Source: Proteiniborus sp. DW1
GTDB lineage: Bacteria > Bacillota > Clostridia > Tissierellales > Proteiniboraceae
Direction: 5' to 3'
DNA length: 64,000 nt
Assembly: GCF_900095305.1 (NCBI RefSeq)
Contig: NZ_FMDO01000014.1
Span: forward strand, 83,888-147,887
Shown in pieces: positions 47,227 to 56,102 of this stretch (position 1 is the first letter of the stretch; the number at the start of each line of letters is the position of its first letter). Below the pieces are notes generated by a model. It saw only the letters and a list, made by a program, of their open reading frames with translations. It was not told where the DNA came from and searched no databases. The translations under genes and the position numbers were made by a program.

Positions 47227-49929
47227 ATGGTCAGACAAAGAGTATTGAATCTTGCTAATCATATTGGTAGGAAAAAGCCTGGTTCTAAAGATGCATATAC
47301 TGAAAGGGATCCTGAGTATCTGATTTTAGAGCCTGTTGTTACAGAAGAAATGGCAGAGGTAGGATTGCATCTAGAATTTCGTAAACCTAAGAGTGCTGAA
47401 GAAGTTGCGCCTTTATGTGGTAAAACTATAGAAGAAACAGAAAAGCTCCTATGGGATTTGGCGGTAGCAGGTGTTTGCTTTGTTGGAAAAAGGGACGGAG
47501 TTGATAAATACTGGCTTGACACTTGGATACCAGGTGTTATGGAAATGATGGTCAATCATAAAGAAAATGTTAGGAAACATCCACAGATTGCAGAGTCTTT
47601 TGAAGCCTATGGAAGAGTAAGAGGGCCAAAGACCGCAGGTGCTTTTCCAGTGGGAACAGGGCTTATGCGAGTTATTCCTATAGAAACAGCAATCGATGGA
47701 GAGACAAGAAGGGCATCCTATGAGGAGGTTTCCAAATATCTTAATGACAGTGAAATTTTTTCGGTTTCAGATTGCTCTTGTCGTACAGCTAGAGAAATCA
47801 TGGGAGAGGGATGCGGCCACTTAAAGGAAGATATGTGTATCCAGCTTGGCCATGCTGCTGAATACTATATTCGTACAGGTAGGGGTAGGCAGATTACTCG
47901 TGAAGAAGCTTTTGAAATCATTAGAAAAGCAGAAGAGAATGGTTTGATGCACCAAATTCCTAATACAGATGGTCCAGGTGAGACTCATGCAATTTGCAAC
48001 TGTTGTGGATGTAGCTGTTTTTCTTTAAGATCTGCAACTATGTTTTTAAATAATGATATGGTACGTTCGAATTATGTTTCTAAAGTCGATAAAGATAAAT
48101 GTGTTGCATGTGGTGAATGTGTTCAGGTCTGTCCTGTTAATGCACTTAAGCTAGGTCAGAAACTATGTACTAAAACGCCACTTCCTGAAAATAAAAGAGA
48201 GGATTTTCCATCTAATACTGAGTGGGGGCCAGATAAATGGAATCCAGACTATAGAATAAATAGAGAAAATGTTGTAGAAACAGGTACAAGTCCCTGCAAG
48301 ACACAATGTCCAGCTCATATTTCAGTCCAAGGCTATATTAAGCTGGCAGCTCAAGGAAGATATAAGGATGCTCTTGAATTAATTAAGCATGAAAATCCTT
48401 TCCCAGCAGTGTGTGGTAGGATATGTCCTAGAACATGTGAATCTGTCTGTACTAGAGGCGATATTGATGAGCCAATTGCCATAGATGAGATTAAGAAGTT
48501 TATTGCAGAGCAAGACCTTAATGCAGATACTAGATATGTACCTAAAAAAAGACATGAATACGGAAACAAAATCGCTATTATTGGTGGTGGCCCTTCTGGC
48601 CTATCTTGTGCTTATTACTTGGCTATTGATGGATATAGGGTAACAGTATTTGAGAAGCAAAAAGCGCTTGGCGGTATGTTAACACTAGGAATTCCATCCT
48701 ATAGACTAGAGAAAGATGTTGTTAATTCAGAAATTGATATATTAAGAGAATTAGGAGTAGAGTTTAAAACTGGAGTTGAAGTAGGTAAGGATATAAGTCT
48801 TAACGACTTAAGAAAACAAGGATACGAAGCCTTTTATCTGGCAATTGGAGCACAAGCAGGTAGAAAGCTAGGTATTGAAGGTGAAGAAGCAAAAGGTGTT
48901 ACAGCAGGAGTTGACTTTCTAGTTAATGTTAACCTAGGAAATGAAGTAAAACTTGAAGGAAATGTTGTTGTAATAGGTGGAGGTAATGTTGCTATTGATG
49001 TTGCGAGAACAGCTACAAGAGTTGGAGCTTCAAAGGTTGATATGTTCTGTCTAGAAAGCAGAGAAGAAATGCCAGCTCTTGAGGAAGAAATTGCTGAGGC
49101 ATTATCTGAAAACATAGAAATAAATAACTCTTGGGGTCCAACGCGTATCATTACAGAAAATGGACATGTTACAGGTGTTGAGTTTAAAAAGTGTATTTCA
49201 GTTTTTGATGAAAATAAACGGTTTAAACCTGTATTTGATGAAAAGCAAACAAGGATTGTTAAGGCAGACAATGTTTTAATTTCCATAGGTCAAGCAATTG
49301 ATTGGGGTGGGTTACTAGAGAACTCAAAAATCGAACTCAATTCTAATGGAACAATTAAAGTTGATCCATTTACACTTCAATCAGGAGAGCCAGATGTATT
49401 TGCAGGTGGTGATGTAGCTACCGGTCCAAAGTTTGCAATTGATGCCATAGCCTTAGGTAAAGAAGGAGCTATTTCGATTCATCGATATGTACATCCAGGA
49501 CAAAGCTTGATTTTTGGTCGTGATAGAAGAGAATATCGTGCATTTGATAAGGAGAATTTAAGTCTTGAAGGATATGACCGTATTCCAAGACAAAAGATAA
49601 ACCATGTTGATGGAGCCAAAGCTAGAACATCTTTCAAAGATTTACGAGGCACATTTACAGAAGAGCAAATTAAGAAGGAAACAGAACGTTGTCTTGGCTG
49701 TGGAGCTACTACTGTTGACGAGTATATATGTGTAGGTTGTGGTGCATGTACTACTAGGTGCAAGTTTGATGCCATATCACTTGTTAAAAAATATGATGAA
49801 GTAGGAGTAGCGTTTGAAAAGCTTAAACCAGTAATAGTTAAGAACATTATTAAGCGAAAAGGTAGAATCCTTGTACATAAGGCTAAGAAAACCCTAAGAG
49901 GTCAAAAGAAAGTAAAAGGTGTAAGATAA
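47227..49929 (+). CDS. Multi-cluster iron-sulfur flavoprotein, GltD/NfnB-like
   Basis: A 900-residue redox protein. Residues 1-160 include a winged-helix-like region. Cysteine groups follow: CSCR at 183, CNCCGCSC at 257-264, and a ferredoxin motif CVACGECVQVC at 292-302. From 357 on is a GltD/NfnB-type unit: CKTQCPAHISVQGYIKLAAQ, CGRICPRTCESVC, FAD site IIGGGPSGLSCAYYLA (about 450) and NAD(P) site VVIGGGNVAIDVA (about 580). The end carries CLGCG at 822 and CVGCGACTTRCKFDA. It probably moves electrons between NAD(P)H and ferredoxin or another iron-sulfur partner; which one is not visible. It lies 31 bp after hypB. Confidence 0.85.
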   Translation: MVRQRVLNLANHIGRKKPGSKDAYTERDPEYLILEPVVTEEMAEVGLHLEFRKPKSAEEVAPLCGKTIEETEKLLWDLAVAGVCFVGKRDGVDKYWLDTWIPGVMEMMVNHKENVRKHPQIAESFEAYGRVRGPKTAGAFPVGTGLMRVIPIETAIDGETRRASYEEVSKYLNDSEIFSVSDCSCRTAREIMGEGCGHLKEDMCIQLGHAAEYYIRTGRGRQITREEAFEIIRKAEENGLMHQIPNTDGPGETHAICNCCGCSCFSLRSATMFLNNDMVRSNYVSKVDKDKCVACGECVQVCPVNALKLGQKLCTKTPLPENKREDFPSNTEWGPDKWNPDYRINRENVVETGTSPCKTQCPAHISVQGYIKLAAQGRYKDALELIKHENPFPAVCGRICPRTCESVCTRGDIDEPIAIDEIKKFIAEQDLNADTRYVPKKRHEYGNKIAIIGGGPSGLSCAYYLAIDGYRVTVFEKQKALGGMLTLGIPSYRLEKDVVNSEIDILRELGVEFKTGVEVGKDISLNDLRKQGYEAFYLAIGAQAGRKLGIEGEEAKGVTAGVDFLVNVNLGNEVKLEGNVVVIGGGNVAIDVARTATRVGASKVDMFCLESREEMPALEEEIAEALSENIEINNSWGPTRIITENGHVTGVEFKKCISVFDENKRFKPVFDEKQTRIVKADNVLISIGQAIDWGGLLENSKIELNSNGTIKVDPFTLQSGEPDVFAGGDVATGPKFAIDAIALGKEGAISIHRYVHPGQSLIFGRDRREYRAFDKENLSLEGYDRIPRQKINHVDGAKARTSFKDLRGTFTEEQIKKETERCLGCGATTVDEYICVGCGACTTRCKFDAISLVKKYDEVGVAFEKLKPVIVKNIIKRKGRILVHKAKKTLRGQKKVKGVR

Positions 49930-50014
49930 TATAAAATATTCTTTGAAAATGAAAAGGGAGCATAAAGCCGTTGCTCCCTATAACATTATATGTAGAAAAG
50001 CAGAGGTGAATTAC

Positions 50015-50356
50015 TTGCATGAGCTAGGGGTAGTGATTAAAGTTGTTAAAACTGTTGAAAACTTTGCTCATAAGAATGGAGTATCAAAAATAGATACCTT
50101 AGTACTTCAAATAGGCGAGTTATCCTCAGTAATACCAAAGTATGTTGAGGACTGCTATCCTGCTGCAGTGGACGGTACCATGTTACAGAATACAAAGCTA
50201 AGAATTGAGATAATACCAGGCAATGCCAAATGTTGTATATGCAACAAGGTATTTAATTTAATTCAGCATAATAAACAATGTCCCTATTGCCATAACAACC
50301 ACTGGGAATTATTAAGTGGTAGAGAATTCGTCATTAAAGAAATTATCGCTTGTTAA
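50015..50356 (+). CDS. hypA: Nickel metallochaperone HypA
   Basis: A 113-residue protein. TTG 50015 is chosen because AGAGGTGAA lies upstream and the product then begins MHELGVV, placing the nickel-binding His2 where the family needs it. An in-frame upstream ATG at 49943 would bury that His. The zinc ribbon is two pairs, CCIC and CPYC, near residues 71-93. It would pass nickel to HypB. It closes the hypB-flavoprotein-hypA set. Confidence 0.9.
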   Translation: MHELGVVIKVVKTVENFAHKNGVSKIDTLVLQIGELSSVIPKYVEDCYPAAVDGTMLQNTKLRIEIIPGNAKCCICNKVFNLIQHNKQCPYCHNNHWELLSGREFVIKEIIAC

Positions 50357-50402
50357 TAGGCTAATATAAAAATAATTCTAATTACATAGAAAAGTAAGGA
50401 GT

Positions 50403-50468
50403 AATATATCCTTCACTTCGTTCAGGATGACATGAAAATTATCATCCTGAGCATATGAAGGATATATT
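50403..50468. repeat. REP-like palindromic element, copy 2
   Basis: Arms AATATATCCTTCA / TGAAGGATATATT plus an inner TTCAGGATGA / TCATCCTGAG pairing. The build (outer arm, CTTCAC, inner CAGGATGA core) parallels 16582-16645. It sits between convergent hypA and metQ and can terminate both. Confidence 0.65.
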
Positions 50469-50478
50469 TTAATTTGAT

Positions 50479-51282
50479 TTAAAATGATGGGATAACTCCA
50501 CCATTATATTTTTCTTCTATAAAAGCTCTAACTTCATCAGATTGAAGGGCTTTTACTAGGGCTTGAAGCTTTGGACTGTTTTCTTCACCTTTTCTTATAG
50601 CTACTATATTAGCAAAAGGTGAGTTGGATTTTTCTATAAGAAGTGCATCCTTAGTAGGATTTAGATTGGCTTGTAGTGCATAGTTACCATTAATAACAGC
50701 AGCATCCACATCGTCTAATGATCTAGGTAATTGAGCAGCTTCAAGAGGCCTAATAGTAATATTCTTAGGATTTTCCACAATATCATTTTCAGTAGCGTTT
50801 AATTCTACGCCTTCTTTAAGCTTAATTAAGCCATTATCTTCAAGAATTAAAAGTGCTCTTCCACCATTTACAGTATCACTAGGAATAGCTATTTCAGCAC
50901 CATCCTTTAACTCACTTATGTCACTGATTTTATTTGAGTATAGTCCCATAGGCTCAATATGAATATTAGCTAATGAAACTAAATCAAGATTGTTTTTTTC
51001 ATTAAATTCTAGCAAATAAGGTAAGTGTTGAAAGAAGTTTGCATCTAATTCTTTTTCGTCTAGAGCTAGGTTTGGTTTTACATAGTCTGTAAATTCTACT
51101 ATCTTAAGCTCATAGCCTTCTTTTTCTAAATCATCTGCAATTAGTTTCAGCATTTGAGCATGAGGTTCTGGAGAAGCTCCAACGACTATAACCTTGTCAT
51201 TATCTGAATTTGAGTTACAACCTGTAATTACTATAGATGTTACTAAAATAATTGTTAATAAAATACCTAAAGATTTTTTCAT
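50479..51282 (-). CDS. metQ: Methionine ABC transporter substrate-binding lipoprotein MetQ
   Basis: A 267-residue lipoprotein. The N-terminal signal ends in the lipobox VITGC (Cys22). VIVVGASPEPHAQMLKLIAD, DYVKPNLALDEKELDANFFQ and IAIPSDTVNGGRALLIL are typical NlpA/MetQ motifs. It captures methionine outside the membrane and hands it to MetI. It is last in the leftward metN-metI-metQ operon, 13 bp after metI. Confidence 0.93.
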   Translation of the reverse strand: MKKSLGILLTIILVTSIVITGCNSNSDNDKVIVVGASPEPHAQMLKLIADDLEKEGYELKIVEFTDYVKPNLALDEKELDANFFQHLPYLLEFNEKNNLDLVSLANIHIEPMGLYSNKISDISELKDGAEIAIPSDTVNGGRALLILEDNGLIKLKEGVELNATENDIVENPKNITIRPLEAAQLPRSLDDVDAAVINGNYALQANLNPTKDALLIEKSNSPFANIVAIRKGEENSPKLQALVKALQSDEVRAFIEEKYNGGVIPSF

Positions 51283-51295
51283 TATATTTTCCCCC

Positions 51296-51949
51296 TTATT
51301 TTCTTTTATCTATTATAAGTGCTAATCTGTTGCCTATGAATTGTATTGTTTGAACAATTATTATTATAAGAATAACAGAAGCAATCATTACATCAGGCTG
51401 AAATCTATGATAACCGTAGCGTATAGCTAAATCACCTAGTCCACCTCCTCCTATTGCTCCAGCCATAGCAGAATACCCTATTAAGTTTATAATGGTTAAT
51501 GTGATTCCAAGAACTAATGAAGGCATGGCTTCTGGAATTAATACCTTACTTATTATTTCAAAAGTAGAAGCACCCATTGAAGATGCAGCTTCTATTATGC
51601 CCTTATCTACTTCCTTTAAAGCACCTTCTATAATCCTAGCCACAAATGGAGCAGCTGCAATGGATAAAGGCACCACAGTTGCAAGTGTTCCTATGGATTT
51701 GCCAACAATTATCTTTGTTAGAGGCATTACAAATATCATAAGTATAATAAATGGGAAGGAACGAAATATATTGATTATTCCACTTAATATTGAATTTAGC
51801 GCTAGCTTTTCCCATATCCCACCTTTTTCTGTAATGACTAATAGTATCCCTAGAGGAAATCCAAGTGCCAATGAAAATATTGTAGATAAAGCTACCATCA
51901 CTAGAGTTTCCCATAATGAAGGAAGTAAAAGAGAAACTAGATTATCCAT
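51296..51949 (-). CDS. metI: Methionine ABC transporter permease MetI
   Basis: A 217-residue membrane protein with five hydrophobic helices and the inner-membrane coupling motif in EAASSMGASTFEIISKVLIPEA. PLSIAAAPFVARIIEGAL is strongly conserved in MetI. It overlaps metN by 8 bp and forms the methionine import channel with MetN. Confidence 0.93.
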   Translation of the reverse strand: MDNLVSLLLPSLWETLVMVALSTIFSLALGFPLGILLVITEKGGIWEKLALNSILSGIINIFRSFPFIILMIFVMPLTKIIVGKSIGTLATVVPLSIAAAPFVARIIEGALKEVDKGIIEAASSMGASTFEIISKVLIPEAMPSLVLGITLTIINLIGYSAMAGAIGGGGLGDLAIRYGYHRFQPDVMIASVILIIIIVQTIQFIGNRLALIIDKRK

Positions 51950-52958
51950 TCCATATCACCTCTAAGTCAATATTTTGATTCTTGAGCCAATCAAAAGCAT
52001 TTTCAACTTCTTTACTATCTCCTAGAACTTGAATCAGAAGATTACCTACGCTGGTAGATTGTAGCTCATCTATATCACCAGATAATATATTTATATCAAT
52101 ATTAAACTTTCTGATTAGGCTTGAAATAATAGGTTTCTTAGCAGAATCTCCTAAATAGCTCAGTCTAATTACACTAGAATGTGGTATCTTAGGGTAAATT
52201 ATCTCTTTCTCATCACTTCTATGAATATGGGAGATAAAGGATTTTGCAGTGCTAGTTTGAGGCTTTGCAAATATTTCTTCTACTGTATTTAGTTCAATTA
52301 TTTTGCCGCCTTCTATGATGGCTACTCTGTCGCATATTTCCCTTATAACCTCCATTTGGTGAGTTATGAGAACCACTGTAAGGTTAAATTCTTTTCTAAT
52401 TTTTTTTATCAAGTTAAGTATTGACTTAGTAGTTTTAGGATCTAATGCTGATGTGGCTTCATCACAGAGAAGTATCTTTGGATTATTGGCAAGAGCTCTA
52501 GCTATAGCAACCCTTTGTTTTTGCCCTCCACTTAGCTGAGATGGATATGCATTCTTTTTATCAACTAATTCTACTAGTTCGAGCAGTTCATTTACCTTTT
52601 TTTCTATAGTATTTTTATCATGTCCATTTATTTCTAAAGGGAAAGCTATATTTTGGAATACTGTTCTAGAACTCATTAAATTAAAATGTTGAAATATCAT
52701 TCCAATTTCTTTTCGAAAGTTCCTTAGCTCTTTTTTATCTAACTTAGTAATGTTTTTATTTTCAATAACAATGGAACCTTCTGTAGGCTCTTCTAGCCTG
52801 TTAATAGTTCTAATGAGAGTTGATTTTCCTGCGCCACTAAGTCCAATTATTCCAAATATCTCGCCTTTTTTTATCTGTAGGTTAACATCTTTTAATGCCC
52901 TTACATTAGAAGTTTTACTTTTGTAAACTTTGCTTAGGTTTTTAATTTCAATCATCAC
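51942..52958 (-). CDS. metN: Methionine ABC transporter ATPase MetN
   Basis: A 338-residue ATPase. Walker A is GLSGAGKST, the signature LSGGQKQRVAIARAL, and Walker B ILLCDEATSALD. The C-terminal NIL domain (about 265-338) binds methionine and feeds back on transport. It is first in metNIQ and lies behind a SAM-I riboswitch. Confidence 0.94.
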   Translation of the reverse strand: MMIEIKNLSKVYKSKTSNVRALKDVNLQIKKGEIFGIIGLSGAGKSTLIRTINRLEEPTEGSIVIENKNITKLDKKELRNFRKEIGMIFQHFNLMSSRTVFQNIAFPLEINGHDKNTIEKKVNELLELVELVDKKNAYPSQLSGGQKQRVAIARALANNPKILLCDEATSALDPKTTKSILNLIKKIRKEFNLTVVLITHQMEVIREICDRVAIIEGGKIIELNTVEEIFAKPQTSTAKSFISHIHRSDEKEIIYPKIPHSSVIRLSYLGDSAKKPIISSLIRKFNIDINILSGDIDELQSTSVGNLLIQVLGDSKEVENAFDWLKNQNIDLEVIWNG

Positions 52959-53061
52959 TTCACCTCTTTAACAAATTACTGTACTAAATTAGACAATCAG
53001 AAAGCATTCTTTACAGATAGTTTTTTCTATTCTATCTGAATAATCCTTATAAATTCAAAAA

Positions 53062-53083
53062 ACCTCTTTCAAATGAAAGAGGT
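53062..53083 (-). terminator. Riboswitch-controlled terminator before metN
   Basis: Read leftward: perfect ACCTCTTTCA/TGAAAGAGGT stem followed by TTTTTTG. It lies between the SAM-I aptamer and metN, as expected for the expression platform. Confidence 0.88.
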
Positions 53084-53100
53084 AAAATACACAAGTTATC

Positions 53101-53213
53101 TATCCTCTCTCATCTTTCAGCATACTTGCTGCAGGAATTAGCACCTTCGTGTTAAAAAACACTGGTTGCTGGGTTTCATTGGGCCAGTCCCTCCACCTCT
53201 CTAGATAAGAGTT
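53101..53213 (-). ncRNA. SAM-I (S-box) riboswitch
   Basis: Read leftward it has the S-box core in order: CTTATCTAGAGAGGTGGAGG, GACTGGCCC, GATGAAACC-type sequence (AATGAAACCCAGCAACC), AAGGTGCTAATTCC and a closing GATGAGAGAGGA. Bound S-adenosylmethionine should favour the terminator at 53062-53083 and shut off metNIQ. Confidence 0.95.
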
Positions 53214-53247
53214 CTATTTTTATTTACTATTGTCATTATATTTATCT

Positions 53248-53276
53248 ATTTTAATCATTTTAAAACTCTTTGTCAA
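53248..53276 (-). promoter_or_regulatory. Promoter of metNIQ
   Basis: Leftward TTGACA (53276-53271), 17 bp, TAAAAT (53253-53248), about 35 bp before the aptamer. Confidence 0.75.
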
Positions 53277-53346
53277 CATTTTTTTTATAATTTTTGTTTA
53301 CCTCATATTCATGAAAAATAAAGATAATAAAATCTATAAAATCTAA

Positions 53347-53375
53347 TTGACTTTTTTTTATTTCAATGATAATAT
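53347..53375 (+). promoter_or_regulatory. Promoter of the pyr operon
   Basis: TTGACT (53347-53352), 17 bp, TAATAT (53370-53375), about 20 bp before the first PyrR-type hairpin. Confidence 0.75.
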
Positions 53376-53396
53376 ACCTACAGACAATAGAGAAAC

Positions 53397-53488
53397 CTTT
53401 AATCTAATCCAGAGAGATTAGGAAGGAATATATAGGACGCTTTAATTTTAAGCTGTCTACTATCATGCCTTCCTATGGAGGTTTTTTT
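53397..53488 (+). promoter_or_regulatory. PyrR-type attenuator upstream of pyrB
   Basis: A binding loop at 53404-53421 (CTAATCCAGAGAGATTAG) matches the PyrR site ARUCCNGNGAGRYU, with lower stem CCTT/AAGG. TAGGAAGG (53419-53426) can pair with CCTTCCTA (53468-53475) as an antiterminator. The same CCTTCC can instead pair with GGAGG (53477-53481) ahead of TTTTTTT as a terminator. PyrR bound with UMP would hold AAGG in the first hairpin and favour termination. pyrR itself is not in the window. Confidence 0.88.
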
Positions 53489-53491
53489 ATG

Positions 53492-53522
53492 CCTTTAAAC
53501 TAGTCCAGTGAGACTGAAAAGG
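53492..53522 (+). promoter_or_regulatory. Second PyrR-type hairpin over the pyrB ribosome site
   Basis: AGTCCAGTGAGACT (53502-53515) again matches the PyrR loop consensus, with lower stem CCTTT/AAAGG (53492-53496 with 53518-53522). The right arm runs into the GGAGGAG ribosome site of pyrB, so binding could block translation. Confidence 0.78.
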
Positions 53523-53532
53523 AGGAGTTTGT

Positions 53533-54459
53533 ATGTTAGCAGAAAGACATTTAATTGAGCCAATGGATTTTACAAATGAGGAGCTAAATGAGATATTTGA
53601 TTTAGCAGATGAAATGATTAAAAATCCTCAAGAATATGCTCACATATGTGATGGGAAACTACTAGCCACTTTATTCTTTGAACCAAGTACAAGGACTAGA
53701 CTAAGCTTTGAAGCAGCAATGCTTAGATTGGGGGGGAGAGTAATAGGCTTCTCTGAACCTAGCTCAAGCTCAGCTGCAAAAGGAGAAAGTATAGCAGATA
53801 CTATAAGAACAGTTAGCTGCTATGCAGATATTGCAGTTATGAGACATCCCAAAGAAGGAGCTCCTAAGCTAGCTTCAATCTATTCTACTATTCCATTAAT
53901 TAATGCAGGTGATGGAGGACATCATCATCCAACTCAGACACTAACTGACCTTCTTACTATTAGAAGCATAAAGAAAAGACTTTCAAATTTAACCATAGGA
54001 CTATGTGGAGACCTTAAATTTGGAAGGACAGTTCATTCACTTATTAAAGCACTGTCAAGATATGAAGATAATAAATTTATTCTCATATCCCCTCCAGAAT
54101 TACGTATTCCAGATTATATAAAAATTGAAGTACTAGAAAAAAACAACATATCCTTTAATGAGGTAGAAAAAATAGAAGATGCTATAAAAGACTTGGATAT
54201 TCTCTATATGACTAGAGTACAGAGAGAAAGATTTTTCAACGAGGATGATTATGTAAGGCTTAAAGACAGTTATATTTTGAATGCTGAAAAGATGATTCAA
54301 GCAAAGCCTGATATGATTGTCATGCATCCGCTTCCAAGAGTAAATGAAATATCCTACGATGTAGATAAAGATTTAAGAGCTTGTTACTTTAAGCAGGCTA
54401 GGTTTGGCATGTTTGCAAGAATGGCACTTATTGCAAAACTTTTGGGGGTGGTTAAATAA
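53533..54459 (+). CDS. pyrB: Aspartate carbamoyltransferase catalytic subunit
   Basis: A 308-residue enzyme joining carbamoyl phosphate and aspartate, the second step of pyrimidine synthesis. The carbamoyl-phosphate loop is [26 protein letters not shown] and [10 protein letters not shown] are the remaining active-site segments. It works with the regulatory subunit encoded next (one-base overlap, TAATG). It heads the pyrBICFKDE operon; carA/carB are not in this segment. Confidence 0.95.
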   Translation: MLAERHLIEPMDFTNEELNEIFDLADEMIKNPQEYAHICDGKLLATLFFEPSTRTRLSFEAAMLRLGGRVIGFSEPSSSSAAKGESIADTIRTVSCYADIAVMRHPKEGAPKLASIYSTIPLINAGDGGHHHPTQTLTDLLTIRSIKKRLSNLTIGLCGDLKFGRTVHSLIKALSRYEDNKFILISPPELRIPDYIKIEVLEKNNISFNEVEKIEDAIKDLDILYMTRVQRERFFNEDDYVRLKDSYILNAEKMIQAKPDMIVMHPLPRVNEISYDVDKDLRACYFKQARFGMFARMALIAKLLGVVK

Positions 54460-54890
54460 TGGTCACTATAAATAGCATAAAGAGAGGAATTGTAATAGAT
54501 CATATAGAGGCTGGGCAAGGAGTTAAGATATTTAATTATTTAGGCCTAGACAAAGCAAATTATACTGTAGCACTTATAAAAAATGCCCCGAGCAAAAAAC
54601 ATGGAAGAAAAGATATTATCAAAATAGAAAATGTAATAGACTTTGATTTAACAGTACTTGGACTCATTGATCCTCATATAACAATTAACATTATAGAGAA
54701 CGAAGCTATAGTAGAAAAGATAAAACCGAGACTTCCGGAAAAAGTGGAGGATATAATTATTTGCAAAAATCCTAGATGCGTAACGTCTATAGAAAGAGAT
54801 ATAACCCATAGGTTTGTATTAGTAGATGAGAAAAATAGTCAGTATAGATGCGAGTATTGTGATGAGATATATCATTTTCTGGAGGTATAG
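54459..54890 (+). CDS. pyrI: Aspartate carbamoyltransferase regulatory subunit
   Basis: A 143-residue protein with the nucleotide-binding domain first ([19 protein letters not shown]) and a C-terminal zinc ribbon (CKNPRCVTS ... CEYCD). It lets ATP and CTP or UTP tune PyrB. Its presence separates clostridia from Bacillus, where PyrB works alone. Confidence 0.95.
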   Translation: MVTINSIKRGIVIDHIEAGQGVKIFNYLGLDKANYTVALIKNAPSKKHGRKDIIKIENVIDFDLTVLGLIDPHITINIIENEAIVEKIKPRLPEKVEDIIICKNPRCVTSIERDITHRFVLVDEKNSQYRCEYCDEIYHFLEV

Positions 54891-54893
54891 AGC

Positions 54894-56102
54894 ATGGAAT
54901 TATTAATAAAAGGAACTAGAGTAATAGATAGTGACAAGGACTGTTTCTTAGATGTTTATATTAATAATGGAATTATTGAAAGAATAGACTCCAACATCCA
55001 AAAAAATTGTAAAACAATAAGGGCAGAAGGACTTATCCTTCTACCTTCTTTTATAGATATGCATTGTCATTTTAGGGAGCCTGGCTTTGAGTATAAGGAA
55101 GATTTACTAACAGGAAGTCATTCAGCGCTAAGAGGAGGCTTTACAGCTGTGAACCTCATGGCAAATACAAAGCCTGTTTGCAGTAGTATGGAAACAGTAG
55201 AATATGTATTAGATAAGTCTAAAAAAATTGGGATGATAGATGTACATCAATGCGTGTCTATAACTGATGGATTCAATGGAATAAGCACAGCACATCTTGA
55301 TAGTATAGATGATAGAGTAAAAATCATATCAGACGATGGAAATGGAGTGGAAAATAATGTAGCTATGCTAGAGGCTATGCTAAAAGCAGCAGAAAAAAAT
55401 CTTATTGTAATGTCGCATGCTGAGAATAGAGAAATAAGTAAATACGATACAAGACTGTCAGAGAACATAATGACATCTAGAGATATAGAGTTAGCTGAAA
55501 AGACTAATGCAAGACTGCATATTGCCCATGTAAGTACAAAAGAGGCATTAAAATATATTGTTGAAGGTAAGAAAAAGGGACTAAGGATCACCTGTGAAGT
55601 GACTCCACATCATATTGCTTTAGATGATAGTACTAAGTATACTGTAAATCCTCCACTTAGAACAGATGAGGATAAGCAGTTTCTTATAAAAGGCATAAAG
55701 AATGGTTGGGTAGATGTTATAGCTACTGATCATGCACCACATAGTCAATTAGATAAAGAGAAAGGTGCTCCTGGAATATCTGGGCTAGAAACAGCCTTTT
55801 CAGTATGCTTCACAGGGTTAGTGAAAGAAGGACATATTTCCCTAAAAAGATTATCTGATCTTATGTCAAATAATCCTGCTAAGCTCATGGGGTTAAATAA
55901 AGGACAAATTAAAGAAGGTTTTGATGGAGATTTAATTCTAGTAGATATTGAAAGAATGTATGAAATAAATTCCTATGAATTTGCATCAAAGGGGAAAAAC
56001 ACTCCTTTTAATGGTAAAAGGGTTTGGGGAAGTATAGAGGCAACTATTAAAGCTGGAAGGATAGTATATATGAGAAAGGAGCTAGATTATGATAATAGAT
56101 AG
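54894..56102 (+). CDS. pyrC: Dihydroorotase
   Basis: A 402-residue metal-dependent cyclohydrolase for the third pyrimidine step. The HxH site is in DMHCHFREPG. The next ligands lie in MSHAEN and RLHIAHVST, and the catalytic Asp in VIATDHAPH. It follows pyrI by 3 bp and overlaps pyrF by 14 bp. Confidence 0.94.
   Translation: MELLIKGTRVIDSDKDCFLDVYINNGIIERIDSNIQKNCKTIRAEGLILLPSFIDMHCHFREPGFEYKEDLLTGSHSALRGGFTAVNLMANTKPVCSSMETVEYVLDKSKKIGMIDVHQCVSITDGFNGISTAHLDSIDDRVKIISDDGNGVENNVAMLEAMLKAAEKNLIVMSHAENREISKYDTRLSENIMTSRDIELAEKTNARLHIAHVSTKEALKYIVEGKKKGLRITCEVTPHHIALDDSTKYTVNPPLRTDEDKQFLIKGIKNGWVDVIATDHAPHSQLDKEKGAPGISGLETAFSVCFTGLVKEGHISLKRLSDLMSNNPAKLMGLNKGQIKEGFDGDLILVDIERMYEINSYEFASKGKNTPFNGKRVWGSIEATIKAGRIVYMRKELDYDNR

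Noticed and set aside
48834..49286. Long opposite-strand open frame inside the flavoprotein gene
   Set aside because: Shadow of a strongly supported coding gene, with no ribosome site or family features of its own.
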